64,000 nt of DNA from Phycicoccus flavus (GCF_004025965.2 NZ_SAYU02000007.1:1-64000); one strand, 5' to 3'. Numbered from the stretch's first letter, positions 17,697 to 27,186 are shown. The notes: generated by a model not told the origin, from the letters alone. Program-made: numbers and translations.

Positions 17697-18584
17697 ATGC
17701 GGCGCCGCGTCCTGGACTGGTACGCCGTGCACGCGCGTCCGCTGCCGTGGCGGGACCCCGAAACCACGGCCTGGGGCGTCTTCGTCTCCGAGGTGATGTC
17801 GCAGCAGACCCCGGTGGGCCGCGTCGAGCCCGTGTGGCGCGAGTGGCTGGCGCGCTGGCCCACCGCCGGTGACCTGGCCGCCGAGTCGCCGGGCGAGGTG
17901 GTGCGCGCCTGGGGCCGGCTCGGCTACCCGCGGCGCGCGCTGCGACTGCGCGAGGCGGCGGTGGCGATGGTCGAGCACCACGACGGCGAGGTGCCGCAGG
18001 ACGAGGACGCCCTGCGCTCCCTGCCCGGCGTCGGCGCGTACACCGCGGCCGCGGTCGCCGCCTTCGCGCACGGCCGGCGCACCGTCGTCGTCGACACCAA
18101 CGTCCGGCGCGTCCTGGCCCGCACCCTGCAGGGCCGGGCGCAGGCGGCACCCGCCCTCACGGCGGCCGAGAGCCGGCTGGCCGCCGAGGTCGTGCCGCAG
18201 GACCCGGAGACGTCGGCGGTGTGGAACGTCGCCGTCATGGAGCTGGGGGCGCTGGTCTGCCGCGCCCGCTCGCCCGAGTGCGAGGCCTGCCCGGTGCGCG
18301 ACCTCTGCGCCTGGGTGGCGGCCGGACGGCCGGCCGACGACGGCCCACCGCGACGCGGGCAGGCCTGGCACGGCACCGACCGACAGGTGCGCGGCGCGAT
18401 CGTCCAGACGCTGCGCGAGTCCCCCGACGCCATCGCGCGCGCCGGGCTGGAGCACGCCGTCTGTACCCGGCTGCGGCTCGACCCCGCCCGGCACGCGGCG
18501 CAGGTCGACCGCTGCGTCGGCTCGCTCGTGGAGGACGGCCTGGTCGAGCCGGTCGACGGGGACCGGCTGCGCCTGCCCGCCTGA
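17697..18584 (+). CDS. mutY: A/G-specific adenine glycosylase
   Basis: Removes adenine mispaired with 8-oxoguanine. From ATG 17697 the protein has 295 residues: WYAVHARPLPWRD, then VSEVMSQQTPVGRV with the catalytic Glu, the helix-hairpin-helix LPGVGAYTAAAVAAFA, VVDTNVRRVLAR with the catalytic Asp, and a 4Fe-4S cluster site C-x6-C-x2-C-x5-C in CRARSPECEACPVRDLC. The last ~70 residues form a short winged region rather than the NUDIX-like domain of E. coli MutY, as is usual in actinobacteria. A GTG at 17619, two bases after the disA stop codon, is in frame and would add 26 residues; neither start has a convincing SD. Confidence 0.93.
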   Translation: MRRRVLDWYAVHARPLPWRDPETTAWGVFVSEVMSQQTPVGRVEPVWREWLARWPTAGDLAAESPGEVVRAWGRLGYPRRALRLREAAVAMVEHHDGEVPQDEDALRSLPGVGAYTAAAVAAFAHGRRTVVVDTNVRRVLARTLQGRAQAAPALTAAESRLAAEVVPQDPETSAVWNVAVMELGALVCRARSPECEACPVRDLCAWVAAGRPADDGPPRRGQAWHGTDRQVRGAIVQTLRESPDAIARAGLEHAVCTRLRLDPARHAAQVDRCVGSLVEDGLVEPVDGDRLRLPA

Positions 18585-18663
18585 GCGAGCGGGCCGGCGG
18601 CCCGCGGCGCCCTCGGGTGCGGATGGCCCGGAGGCCGGCGCGCGCCGACCCCGGCCGGGGACC

Positions 18664-18675
18664 TACAGTGTCGCG
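18664..18675 (+). promoter_or_regulatory. -10 element TACAGT, leaderless start
   Basis: TACAGT is followed by six bases and the GTG at 18676. The stretch CCTACAGTGNCGCGGTGCGC is almost identical before the second DUF305 gene at 22627. Confidence 0.55.
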
Positions 18676-19605
18676 GTGCGCTCCGACCGTCATCCCGCCC
18701 GCGGCCGCCATGCCGCCCCGGCGCGACGTGGCGAGCGGGCGCGAGTGCAGGAGGAGCAGCGGGCCGCACGGAGTCGCGCCGGGGGCCGCCGACGCCGGGC
18801 GCCGTCCCTCCGGTTCACGGCCCCGACCGCGTCGTCCGCCGCGAGGGACTCCGCACCGGCGACCGGGCGCCGGGCCCGGCGTGCGGCCGCCCGTCCGCCC
18901 GGTCCGGCCTGGCTCACCGCACTGCGCCGCGGGCTGCTGCGGCACCGCGCCGCGCCCGCGGGCATCGCCGTGGCGCTCGTGCTGGGCAGCGCCGTCTGGG
19001 GCTGGAGCAGCCGGGAGGCGCCGCCGACGCCGTCGGTGGCCTCCGCGCCCGTGACGAGCGGCTCGACCCCGCCCGACCCCGGCGGCGTCGCGGCTGCCCC
19101 CTCGCCCCTGCCGTCGGCGTCCGGAGCCGAACCGGAGACCGACCCCCGGCTCGTGCAGGACCTCGTCGTCCTCGACGCCCAGAACGTCGTCCTCGCGGAC
19201 ACCCTCGAGGGGAGTGACCCCGAGGTCGCCGCCCTGGCCCGTCGGGTCCGCGACGAGCGCGACCCCGACCTGGAGCGGATGGTGTCCTGGCTGCAGGAGC
19301 ACGGTGCCCCCGTCCCGCCGGAGGCGACGGCCCCGCGGGACACCCGGATCCGGGAGCGTTCCCGCGTCCCCGGCGGGCTCTCGCAGGTGCAGCTCGGGCA
19401 CCTGCGGACGGCGAACGGCACCGACGCCGACCGGCTGTTCCTCGCCCTGCTGATGCGCCAGGACGAGGGCACCCTCGACCTCGTCGCCGACCACCTCGGC
19501 CCGGACACCGGTGACGACGGCCTGCGTGCGCTCGCGGGGTCGGTCACCGCCACCCGGACCGAGCGTATCGCCGAGATCACGGCCATGCTCGAGCGGCTGA
19601 CCTGA
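18676..19605 (+). CDS. Membrane-anchored degenerate DUF305 protein
   Basis: The 309 residues start with about 90 Arg/Pro-rich residues, then a membrane helix (GIAVALVLGSAVWGW), a Pro/Ser linker and a C-terminal domain of about 150 residues. That domain follows the DUF305 ferritin-like layout (VADTLEGSDPEVAALARRVRDERDPDLERMV..., DADRLFLALLMRQDEGTLDLV, and MLERLT at the end). The paired His-His motifs of true DUF305 proteins, present in the homologue at 22627 (AHHAQAL and AHHEGAL), are replaced here by LDAQNVV and RQDEGTL, so metal binding is probably lost. It may have a structural or regulatory role; function unknown. mutY precedes it and nei follows after seven bases. Confidence 0.7.
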   Translation: MRSDRHPARGRHAAPARRGERARVQEEQRAARSRAGGRRRRAPSLRFTAPTASSAARDSAPATGRRARRAAARPPGPAWLTALRRGLLRHRAAPAGIAVALVLGSAVWGWSSREAPPTPSVASAPVTSGSTPPDPGGVAAAPSPLPSASGAEPETDPRLVQDLVVLDAQNVVLADTLEGSDPEVAALARRVRDERDPDLERMVSWLQEHGAPVPPEATAPRDTRIRERSRVPGGLSQVQLGHLRTANGTDADRLFLALLMRQDEGTLDLVADHLGPDTGDDGLRALAGSVTATRTERIAEITAMLERLT

Positions 19606-19612
19606 GGCCGGC

Positions 19613-20452
19613 GTGCCCGAAGGACACACGCTCTACGCGCTGGCCCGCGACCTGCACGCGGCCTTCGCCGGCACCCGCCCGGTCGTCACGAGCCCGCAGG
19701 GGCGGTTCGCCGAGGGGGCCGCACAGGTCACCGGCACCGAGCTGCTCGGCGCGACCTCGCGGGGCAAGCACCTGCTGCTCGAGTTCGCCGCGGACCGCTT
19801 CGTGCACGTGCACCTCGGGCTCATCGGCACCTTCACCGTCGACGAGGGCGACTGGACCGGCGAGGTGCCGGTGGTCGGGCAGGTGCGGATGCGTCTGGCC
19901 ACCGCCGAGCACGTCGCCGACCTGCGCGGGCCCATCGTCTGCGCGGTCCTCACCCCGGACGAGGTCGCGGCCGTCCTCGACCGCCTCGGGCCGGACCCGC
20001 TGCGAGCCGGCTCCGACCCCGCTGCCGACCCCGACCGGGCCTGGCGCCGCATCAGCCGCTCCTCGCGGACCGTGGGCGAGCTGCTCATGGACCAGGCGGT
20101 GCTCGCCGGCATCGGCAACGTGTACCGCTCGGAGGTGCTCTTCCGGCACCGGCTGTCCCCGGCGACCGAGGGCAGGCGGCTGCGGCCGCAGTCCTGGCGC
20201 CTGGTCTGGGACGACCTCGTGCGGCTCATGCCGCTCGGCGTCGCGACCGGGCGCATCGTCACCGTCGAGGAGCAGGTGGCCGACGTCGAGGCCGCCCTCG
20301 GCCGCGGCGAGCGGCCCCGTCTGACGGAGCGCACGTCCTACGTCTACAAGCGCGACGGCCAGGAGTGCGTGCGGTGCGGCTCGCGGGTCCGCACGAAGGT
20401 CGTCGCCGGCCGCAACCTCTTCTGGTGCGGCAACTGCCAGCGCCGTCGCTGA
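19613..20452 (+). CDS. nei: Formamidopyrimidine-DNA glycosylase / endonuclease VIII family (Nei)
   Basis: Excises oxidised bases and nicks the abasic site. The 279-residue protein begins MPEGHTLYALARDL, where Pro2 and Glu3 are the catalytic residues and the GHT variant is typical of actinobacterial Nei rather than MutM. It has the helix-two-turn-helix DQAVLAGIGNVYRSEVLF and ends with a zinc finger (CVRCG...CGNC) carrying a DNA-contacting Arg. The GTG start lies seven bases after the previous stop, so the two may be co-transcribed. It forms an oxidative-damage repair set with mutY. Confidence 0.93.
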   Translation: MPEGHTLYALARDLHAAFAGTRPVVTSPQGRFAEGAAQVTGTELLGATSRGKHLLLEFAADRFVHVHLGLIGTFTVDEGDWTGEVPVVGQVRMRLATAEHVADLRGPIVCAVLTPDEVAAVLDRLGPDPLRAGSDPAADPDRAWRRISRSSRTVGELLMDQAVLAGIGNVYRSEVLFRHRLSPATEGRRLRPQSWRLVWDDLVRLMPLGVATGRIVTVEEQVADVEAALGRGERPRLTERTSYVYKRDGQECVRCGSRVRTKVVAGRNLFWCGNCQRRR

Positions 20453-20490
20453 CGCGGCCGGGGGTCGGTGACACCGCAGCGCGCGGCTGG

Positions 20491-20502
20491 TAGTCAATGA
20501 CC
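20491..20502 (+). promoter_or_regulatory. -10 element TAGTCA, leaderless start
   Basis: TAGTCA is six bases before ATG 20503, the spacing seen before several other genes in the window, and helps choose that ATG over the one at 20497. Confidence 0.4.
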
Positions 20503-20991
20503 ATGACGAGCGAGGACCCCCACCGCCTCGAGGCCGGGCACCTGCCGACCCCGTTCAGCGCCGACGAGATCCGGGCGGCGACCCCGCAGGGCCGCACCCA
20601 GGTCGTCCGGACCGAGCCGCTGGGGGGTGCGGCGAGCACGAGGCGGGTCCGGTACGTCGAGCCCGACGCCGAGGGCGTCATCCAGGTCCGGACCTCGATC
20701 GGTGAGGACGGCGAGGACCAGGACGCGCCGGTCCGCGAGCGGGTGACCTGGCGCGACCTGCAGTCGCACGCGTCCTACCCGGCGGACCGCACGAGCCTGG
20801 AGCGCGCCCGGCTGGAGCACCCGCTGGGGGACCTGGACTGCGTCCGCTACACGATGGGCGACGGTGACGCGGTCGACACGGTGTGGTTCGACCTCGCCCG
20901 TCCGGGCCTGCCGGTCCTGCTGGAGTCACGGCGGGGGTCCGACCTCGTCCTGCGGGTCACCCTGCTCTCCGACGAGGTCGACCCCGGCTGA
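20503..20991 (+). CDS. Hypothetical protein, 162 residues
   Basis: A soluble acidic protein with no signal peptide or membrane helix. A beta-rich middle (ASTRRVRYVEPDAEGVIQVRT, GDLDCVRYTMGDGDAVDTVWFDLARPGLPVLLE) suggests a small barrel or lipocalin-like fold, but no family is recognised. The start at 20503 is preferred over the in-frame ATG two codons earlier because of the -10 spacing. It stands alone between nei and a bidirectional terminator. Confidence 0.6.
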   Translation: MTSEDPHRLEAGHLPTPFSADEIRAATPQGRTQVVRTEPLGGAASTRRVRYVEPDAEGVIQVRTSIGEDGEDQDAPVRERVTWRDLQSHASYPADRTSLERARLEHPLGDLDCVRYTMGDGDAVDTVWFDLARPGLPVLLESRRGSDLVLRVTLLSDEVDPG

Positions 20992-21010
20992 GGACGACCC
21001 CACACCGCAC

Positions 21011-21052
21011 ACGGCGCCGGCCCGCCCCCGCACGGGGACGGGCCGGCGCCGT
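21011..21052. terminator. Bidirectional terminator
   Basis: A 14-bp perfect stem ACGGCGCCGGCCCG with its complement, with an inner C4/G4 extension, between the convergent genes ending at 20991 and 21078. Confidence 0.8.
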
Positions 21053-21077
21053 CAGGAGATGGTCGCGGTCGGTGGCG

Positions 21078-22442
21078 TCAGCGGTAGACCGGCTGCGACT
21101 GCGGGTTGAGCTCCCCGAGCCGCACGTCGGCGGCCTTCTTGAGGTTCTTGTCGGTGAGCCGCAGGACGTCGAAGCCCTTCTGGATGTCCGAGCTGTAGAC
21201 GTACCCGTTGTAGTAGTACGCCGACCAGGTGCCGCCGACGTTCCGCGGCGAGAGCGGACCCCGCTCGAACCAGCCGAGCTCGCGCGGGTTCTCGATGTCG
21301 GTGAAGTCCCACAGCGAGACCCCGCCCTGGTACCAGGACTGGACCATGACGTCGCGGCCGTTGACCGGGACGACGGAGCCGTTGTGGGCGACGCAGTTCT
21401 CGCTGTCGAACTGGTGGCGCGGGATCTTGTAGTACGACCCGAAGGTCAGCTGGTTGTCCGCGGACAGCTGGTAGATGGCGTTGGCGCCGCGCGTCGGGCC
21501 GATCTGCTCGTTGCACGTCGCCGCGCCGCCGCCGCCGAGCTCGTCGGTGAAGACGACCTTGGTGCCCTTCTGGTTGAAGGTCGCCGAGTGCCAGAACGCG
21601 AAGTTCTCGGTGTCGGTGACCCGCTCGACGACGACCGGGGCCGCGGGGTCGGAGATGTCCATGATGATGCCGTCACCCATGCACGCGCCGGCCGCGATCT
21701 TCTTCGCGGGGTAGGCGGTGATGTCGTGGCAGCCGCTGGTCTGCCCGAGCCCGGTGTCGCCCGGGAACAGGTTCGGCGTCGCGACGACGGCGGCCGAGGC
21801 CGGGTCGGCCTTGGGGACCTCGATGATCGAGATGGCGTCGTGCGGCGGCTGGCAGTCCGGGAAGGTCGAGCGCGGCGAGTAGCTCGAGACGTAGATGTAG
21901 TCGGACGTCTCCCCGGGGACCAGGGTGTTCGTGTGCGACCCGCAGTCGGTCTCGACGGCCTTGACGTAGACCGGCGCGGTCGGGTCGGAGACGTCGAAGA
22001 TCTTGATGCCCTCCCACGACTCCTCGATCGTCGCCGACTGGCTCGTCGACGCGCACGAGTCGTCGCTGCGCGAGCTGTCGGTCGAGACGTAGAGCAGGTC
22101 GCCGGAGACCGACACGTCGTTCTGGGAGCCGGGGCAGTTGACCTGGCTCAGCGTCTTCGGCTCCGTCGGGTCGGAGATGTCGTAGATGATGAAGCCCTGA
22201 TAGTTGCCGACGTAGGCGCGGTCACCCTGGAACGCGATGTCGGTGCCGAACTGCCCGGTGAACGGCCCGGTGTGCGGGACGTTCGCGAGGACCTCGATGT
22301 TGGCGCTGCGTCCGATCTGGTCCGGGGCGAGGTCGGTGCCGGACAGCCCGACGCCGTCGCCGGCGCTCGCTGCCCCCACTCCTCCACCGAGGACCACCAC
22401 TGCTCCCGCAGCGACCGCTGCGAGGCGACGGAGTCGTGTCAT
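21078..22442 (-). CDS. Exported LVIVD-repeat beta-propeller protein
   Basis: A 454-residue protein with a Sec signal peptide (RRLAAVAAGAVVVLGGGVGAASAG). The mature part repeats the LVIVD propeller blade: FIIYDISDPTEPKTL, IKIFDVSDPTAPVYV, GIIMDISDPAAPVVV and VSLWDFTDIENPREL, each roughly 60-80 residues apart. The family is surface or secreted in many bacteria and of uncertain activity; some are found near metal and copper genes. The second ATG (22442) was chosen because GGAAGG has proper spacing to it, whereas the first ATG at 22448 abuts the SD. It is divergent from a DUF305 lipoprotein 184 bases away, a pairing that suggests a shared extracellular job. Confidence 0.85.
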   Translation of the reverse strand: MTRLRRLAAVAAGAVVVLGGGVGAASAGDGVGLSGTDLAPDQIGRSANIEVLANVPHTGPFTGQFGTDIAFQGDRAYVGNYQGFIIYDISDPTEPKTLSQVNCPGSQNDVSVSGDLLYVSTDSSRSDDSCASTSQSATIEESWEGIKIFDVSDPTAPVYVKAVETDCGSHTNTLVPGETSDYIYVSSYSPRSTFPDCQPPHDAISIIEVPKADPASAAVVATPNLFPGDTGLGQTSGCHDITAYPAKKIAAGACMGDGIIMDISDPAAPVVVERVTDTENFAFWHSATFNQKGTKVVFTDELGGGGAATCNEQIGPTRGANAIYQLSADNQLTFGSYYKIPRHQFDSENCVAHNGSVVPVNGRDVMVQSWYQGGVSLWDFTDIENPRELGWFERGPLSPRNVGGTWSAYYYNGYVYSSDIQKGFDVLRLTDKNLKKAADVRLGELNPQSQPVYR

Positions 22443-22614
22443 GTCCATCCTTCCGCTCGGGAGTCGGTGGACCCCTGTCCGGTCCGCCGTCCTCGGGATG
22501 GTGCGGACGACTCTGCCCGCAGACTTCTCAGCGGAGGCTCAGCCCGAGGTAAAGACTTGGCAAGAAGTGGGATTCGCCCGTCATCCGGACGGGCGGTCGG
22601 CGGGCCGGTCCGCC

Positions 22615-22626
22615 TACAGTGACGCG
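22615..22626 (+). promoter_or_regulatory. -10 element TACAGT, leaderless start
   Basis: TACAGT plus six bases before the GTG at 22627; near-copy of the element at 18664. Confidence 0.55.
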
Positions 22627-23331
22627 GTGCGCCGCCTCCGCCCCCTGACGTCTCCCGCCGTTCGCCGGTCGGCGCTCGTCGTGCCGGCGCTCGTCGTCGG
22701 GCTTGCGGGTGTGCTCGGCGGGTGCACCTCGGGTGAGGCGCTCCCGGCGACCACCGCGAGCGCGGGAGACGTCCCGGTCCTCCAGCCGGGGCGCCCCGGC
22801 GAGCCCAACGCCACCCTCACCGGCCCCGCCGCGACCCCCGTGACCACCCCGAGCGGGTCGGCGACCGACGTCGGCTTCCTCGAGGACATGATCGCCCACC
22901 ACGCGCAGGCGCTCGTCCTCGTCGACGCCGTCGACGCGTTCTCCGACACCCAGGTCGGCAGCCTCGCCTCCCGCATCCGCGACGAGCAGGAGCCCGAGAT
23001 CCAGGCCATGGCCCGCACCCTCGAGGGCTGGGGCGAGGCCGTGCCCCCCGAGGCGACGAACCCGCGCCTCACCGACCACGCCGACCACGCGGCGATGCCG
23101 GGCATGGCGACGACGGCGCAGCTCACCGAGCTCGCGCAGGCCCGCGGGCCCGAGGCCGACCGGCTCTTCCTGCGGCTGATGATCGCCCACCATGAGGGCG
23201 CCCTTGCGATGGTCGACGGGCACGCGGTCCACGGGACCGACGCCCGGGTGGGCGAGCTGGCCGACGACATCGTGGCGACGCAGTCCAAGCAGATCGGCCA
23301 GATGCGGCAGATGCTCGAGCGCCTCGCCTGA
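22627..23331 (+). CDS. DUF305 lipoprotein
   Basis: A 234-residue exported protein with a lipobox (VLGGC at about residue 31-35) and a Thr/Pro linker. Its ferritin-like DUF305 domain holds the two conserved motifs FLEDMIAHHAQALVLVD and LFLRLMIAHHEGALAMVD, plus MARTLEGWG and an HADHAAMPGM loop rich in His and Met. Those residues suggest binding of copper or another metal, which is a family-level inference. The GTG start follows TACAGT by six bases. It is divergent from the LVIVD-repeat gene. Confidence 0.88.
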   Translation: MRRLRPLTSPAVRRSALVVPALVVGLAGVLGGCTSGEALPATTASAGDVPVLQPGRPGEPNATLTGPAATPVTTPSGSATDVGFLEDMIAHHAQALVLVDAVDAFSDTQVGSLASRIRDEQEPEIQAMARTLEGWGEAVPPEATNPRLTDHADHAAMPGMATTAQLTELAQARGPEADRLFLRLMIAHHEGALAMVDGHAVHGTDARVGELADDIVATQSKQIGQMRQMLERLA

Positions 23332-23387
23332 GGACGGTGCGTCGCGGCCCACGCCGTGCTCCCGCCGGCGGCCGGTCCCGCCGCGAC

Positions 23388-24260
23388 TCAGTCGGCCACG
23401 AGGGCCCGGACCTCGCCCGCCGCGGCGGCGAACCGGTCGAGGTCGACGTCGCCCATCGGCTGCAGGGCGACGGCGTCGGCCCCGGCCTCGGCGTACCGCC
23501 GGACCCCTGCGGCGACGGCCTCGGCGTCACCCCACACCTCGGTCGGCGGGCCGTCGGCAGCGGCGCCGTGCCGCTCGCGGTGCGTGGCCAGGAGACCCTC
23601 GGCGTCCGGGCCGAAGGCGCAGGGCAGGAACACGGTGACCTCGGGGGCGCGCTCACGGCCGGCTGCCTCGGCCGCCCGGCGTACCCGCTGCACCACCTCG
23701 TGCAGCCGCTGCGGGGTGTAGCCCCCGGGCACGACGAGCCCGTCCCCGAGCTCCCCGACGAGGTCCAGCGTGCGCGGGCCCTCCCCGGCCAGGTGCAGGG
23801 CGACCGGCCCGGCCGGGGGCCAGGCCAGGCGGACGCCCTCCAGCCGCACGTGACGGCCCGACACCGACACCTCCTCGCCGGCGAGGAGCGACCGCAGCGC
23901 CTCGGTGTACTCGCGCAGCAGGGTCAGCGGGGAGGCCGCCCGGGCACCGACCTGGTCCATCCAGTCCTGGACCCCGTGCCCGAGCCCGGCGACGAGCCGG
24001 CCGGGATGGACGCGCTCGAGCGTGGCGACCTCCATCGCCGTGAGGGCGACGTTGCGCAGCGGCACGGGCATGACGCCGAGCCCCACCGCGATGCGCGAGG
24101 TGGCCCCGAGCGCCAGCGCGGCGGAGGCGACACCGCCCTCGCAGAAGCAGTCCTCCCACAGCCACAGCTGGTCCAGCCCCGCGGCCTCCGCCGCGCGGGC
24201 CGCGGGGACGAGGGCCTCCGGCGGGCGGTCGGGCAGGAAGATCACGCCGAGTGTCGTCAT
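23388..24260 (-). CDS. LLM-class flavin/F420-dependent oxidoreductase
   Basis: A 290-residue TIM-barrel of the luciferase-like monooxygenase family, many actinobacterial members of which use coenzyme F420. The motifs seen are GVIFLPDRPPEALVPAARAAEAAGLDQLWLWED at the first strands, ALGATSRIAVGLGVMPVPLRN, HPGRLVAGLGHG and HLAGEGPRTLDLVGELGDGLV. The substrate cannot be predicted. The ATG at 24260 lies seven bases after a CACACT hexamer on the same strand and has no SD, so it may be leaderless. It stands divergent from clpC. Confidence 0.88.
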   Translation of the reverse strand: MTTLGVIFLPDRPPEALVPAARAAEAAGLDQLWLWEDCFCEGGVASAALALGATSRIAVGLGVMPVPLRNVALTAMEVATLERVHPGRLVAGLGHGVQDWMDQVGARAASPLTLLREYTEALRSLLAGEEVSVSGRHVRLEGVRLAWPPAGPVALHLAGEGPRTLDLVGELGDGLVVPGGYTPQRLHEVVQRVRRAAEAAGRERAPEVTVFLPCAFGPDAEGLLATHRERHGAAADGPPTEVWGDAEAVAAGVRRYAEAGADAVALQPMGDVDLDRFAAAAGEVRALVAD

Positions 24261-24408
24261 GGGTCGCAGTGTGCCCGCCGGCACCGACATCCGCGCCGGG
24301 CTGGCCCCGACCGCGGGGGGACGGGCCGCCCGGGCCTGTACGCCCTGGGCGAACGCGGAACACCGGCCGCGGCCGGAGGCGTTCATCTCCTCGACAGGAC
24401 GTGTCACC

Positions 24409-24456
24409 GTGACCCTTGGACAACGGGGGGTCACCGTCAGGTGGCGCGACTAGCAT
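24409..24456 (+). promoter_or_regulatory. clpC control region: inverted repeat and -10
   Basis: GTGACCC (24409-24415) and GGGTCAC (24428-24434) are a perfect dyad with 12 bases between. A -10 TAGCAT lies at 24451-24456 and an SD AGGAG precedes the ATG. The dyad could be the site of a stress regulator; it does not obviously match CtsR or HrcA boxes. Confidence 0.45.
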
Positions 24457-24485
24457 CGAGGTGACTCGACGTCAGGAGTAGCACC

Positions 24486-27005
24486 ATGTTCGAACGGTTC
24501 ACCGACCGGGCCCGGCGCGTGGTCGTCCTCGCGCAGGAGGAGGCCCGCGGCCTCAACCACAACTACATCGGCACCGAGCACATCCTCCTCGGCCTCATCC
24601 ACGAGGGCGAAGGGGTGGCCAGCAAGGCGCTCGAGAGCCTCGGCATCAGCCTCGAGGCCGTCCGCGAGCAGGTGCAGGAGATCATCGGTCAGGGCCAGCA
24701 GGCCCCCACCGGTCACATCCCGTTCACCCCGCGGGCCAAGAAGGTCCTCGAGCTCAGCCTCCGCGAGGCGCTGCAGCTCGGCCACAACTACATCGGCACC
24801 GAGCACATCCTCCTCGGCCTCATCCGCGAGGGCGAGGGTGTGGCGGCCCAGGTGCTCGTCAAGCTCGGCGCCGACCTCTCGCGGGTGCGCCAGCAGGTCA
24901 TCCAGCTCATCTCCGGCTACCAGGGCGGCAAGGAGGGCGCGGCGCAGGGCGCCGGGGCCCCCTCCGGTGGTCCCGCCGAGGGCACCCCCGCGGGGTCGCT
25001 CGTGCTCGACCAGTTCGGCCGCAACCTCACCCAGGCCGCCCGCGAGGGCAAGCTCGACCCGGTCATCGGGCGCGAGAAGGAGATCGAGCGGGTCATGCAG
25101 GTGCTCTCCCGCCGCACGAAGAACAACCCCGTCCTCATCGGCGAGCCCGGCGTCGGCAAGACCGCCGTCGTCGAGGGCCTGGCCCAGGACATCGTCAAGG
25201 GCGAGGTGCCCGAGACCCTCAAGGACAAGCAGCTCTACACCCTCGACCTCGGCGCGCTCGTCGCCGGCAGCCGCTACCGCGGTGACTTCGAGGAGCGGCT
25301 GAAGAAGGTCCTCAAGGAGATCCGCACCCGCGGCGACATCGTCCTGTTCATCGACGAGATCCACACCCTCGTCGGGGCCGGTGCGGCCGAGGGCGCCATC
25401 GACGCCGCGAGCATCCTCAAGCCGATGCTCGCCCGCGGTGAGCTCCAGGTCATCGGCGCGACGACGCTCGACGAGTACCGCAAGCACATCGAGAAGGACG
25501 CCGCCCTCGAGCGTCGCTTCCAGCCGATCCAGGTGGCCGAGCCAACGCTCGCGCACGCCATCGAGATCCTCAAGGGCCTGCGCGACCGGTACGAGGCCCA
25601 CCACCGGGTGTCCATCACCGACGGCGCGCTCGTCGCGGCGGCGAACATGGCCGACCGGTACGTCAACGACCGCTTCCTCCCGGACAAGGCCATCGACCTC
25701 ATCGACGAGGCCGGAGCGCGGTTGCGCATCCGCCGGATGACCGCTCCGCCGGACCTGCGCGAGTTCGACGAGCGGATCGCGTCCGTCGTCCGGGAAAAGG
25801 AGTCGGCCATCGACGGCCAGGACTTCGAGAAGGCCGCGCGCCTGCGCGACGACGAGAAGAACCTGCGGAACGAGAAGGCCAAGCGCGAGGCCGAGTGGAA
25901 GTCCGGCGACATGGACGTCATCGCCGAGGTCGACGAGGAGCTCATCGCCGAGGTCCTCGCCGCGTCGACGGGCATCCCGGTCTTCAAGCTGACCGAGGAG
26001 GAGTCCAGCCGCCTGCTCCACATGGAGGACGAGCTGCACAAGCGGGTCGTCGGCATGGACGACGCCATCAAGGCGCTCTCCCAGGCCATCCGCCGCACCC
26101 GCGCCGGCCTCAAGGACCCCCGCCGTCCCGGTGGCTCGTTCATCTTCGCCGGCCCCACGGGCGTCGGGAAGACCGAGCTGGCCAAGACGCTCGCCGAGTT
26201 CCTCTTCGGGGACGAGGACAGCCTCATCCAGCTCGACATGTCCGAGTACAGCGAGAAGCACACCGTCTCGCGGCTCTTCGGCTCCCCGCCCGGGTACGTC
26301 GGCTACGAGGAGGGCGGACAGCTCACCGAGAAGGTGCGCCGCAAGCCCTTCTCCGTCGTGTTGTTCGACGAGGTGGAAAAGGCGCACCCGGAGATCTTCA
26401 ACTCCCTTCTCCAGGTGCTCGAGGACGGCCGGCTCACCGACTCCCAGGGTCGGATGGTCGATTTCAAGAACACCGTCATCATCATGACCACCAACCTCGG
26501 GACCCGGGACATCTCCAAGGGCACGCTCGGCTTCTCGGCCGGCCCCGACAGCCGGTCCGACTACGACCGGATGAAGGCCAAGGTCACCGACGAGCTCAAG
26601 CAGCACTTCCGTCCGGAGTTCCTCAACCGCGTCGACGACACCATCGTCTTCCCGCAGCTGACCCAGGCGGAGATCGTCCAGATCGTCGACCTCGAGATCG
26701 CGAAGCTCGACACGCGGCTCAAGGACAAGGACATGGGCATCGAGCTCACGCCGGCCGCCAAGAACCTGCTGGCGACCAAGGGGTACGACCCCGTGCTGGG
26801 CGCCCGGCCGCTGCGCCGAACCATCCAGCGCGAGATCGAGGACGTGCTCTCGGAGAAGATCCTCTTCGGGGAGCTGAAGTCCGGCGAGATCGTCGCGGTC
26901 GACGCCCAGGGCGAGACCAAGGACGACTCGTTCACCTTCAGCGGCATGCCGCACAGCCGGGGCATCGAGCTCCCGGTGGTCGCGGCCGAGGCCTCCGAGG
27001 GCTGA
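24486..27005 (+). CDS. clpC: ATP-dependent Clp protease ATP-binding subunit ClpC
   Basis: Hexameric unfoldase that feeds proteins to ClpP. The 839 residues contain two Clp_N repeats ([17 protein letters not shown] and [16 protein letters not shown], residues 1-145), an AAA domain with Walker A GEPGVGKT at 219-226, a UVR-type middle segment (about 430-465), a second AAA domain with GPTGVGKT at 556-563, a VGY loop in [13 protein letters not shown], and the C-terminal D2-small domain. The ATG at 24486 has AGGAGTAGCACC before it. It is monocistronic, with its own promoter and a strong terminator. Confidence 0.97.
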   Translation: MFERFTDRARRVVVLAQEEARGLNHNYIGTEHILLGLIHEGEGVASKALESLGISLEAVREQVQEIIGQGQQAPTGHIPFTPRAKKVLELSLREALQLGHNYIGTEHILLGLIREGEGVAAQVLVKLGADLSRVRQQVIQLISGYQGGKEGAAQGAGAPSGGPAEGTPAGSLVLDQFGRNLTQAAREGKLDPVIGREKEIERVMQVLSRRTKNNPVLIGEPGVGKTAVVEGLAQDIVKGEVPETLKDKQLYTLDLGALVAGSRYRGDFEERLKKVLKEIRTRGDIVLFIDEIHTLVGAGAAEGAIDAASILKPMLARGELQVIGATTLDEYRKHIEKDAALERRFQPIQVAEPTLAHAIEILKGLRDRYEAHHRVSITDGALVAAANMADRYVNDRFLPDKAIDLIDEAGARLRIRRMTAPPDLREFDERIASVVREKESAIDGQDFEKAARLRDDEKNLRNEKAKREAEWKSGDMDVIAEVDEELIAEVLAASTGIPVFKLTEEESSRLLHMEDELHKRVVGMDDAIKALSQAIRRTRAGLKDPRRPGGSFIFAGPTGVGKTELAKTLAEFLFGDEDSLIQLDMSEYSEKHTVSRLFGSPPGYVGYEEGGQLTEKVRRKPFSVVLFDEVEKAHPEIFNSLLQVLEDGRLTDSQGRMVDFKNTVIIMTTNLGTRDISKGTLGFSAGPDSRSDYDRMKAKVTDELKQHFRPEFLNRVDDTIVFPQLTQAEIVQIVDLEIAKLDTRLKDKDMGIELTPAAKNLLATKGYDPVLGARPLRRTIQREIEDVLSEKILFGELKSGEIVAVDAQGETKDDSFTFSGMPHSRGIELPVVAAEASEG

Positions 27006-27018
27006 GCAACCTCCGGCG

Positions 27019-27056
27019 GCCGACGGCCCCCGACCCCACGGTCGGGGGCCGTCGGC
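27019..27056 (+). terminator. clpC terminator
   Basis: A perfect 17-bp stem GCCGACGGCCCCCGACC with its complement and a CCAC loop, 13 bases after the stop. Confidence 0.88.
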
Positions 27057-27186
27057 GTGTTCCGGGCGTGGGCGCCGCGAGTGTGATCCCGGTGAGTTTT
27101 CCCACGACGAGAATTGCGGGGGACGGTCATTCCGACAAAGCCGTCCTGAGGGCCCGGAGAATGGCAACCTTTTGCCAGTCTCTTAA

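Noticed and set aside
24450-27167. Long open frame of about 900 codons antisense to clpC
   Set aside because: It mirrors clpC codon structure in GC-rich DNA; its translation is low-complexity Leu/Asp/Val/Gly with no motif.
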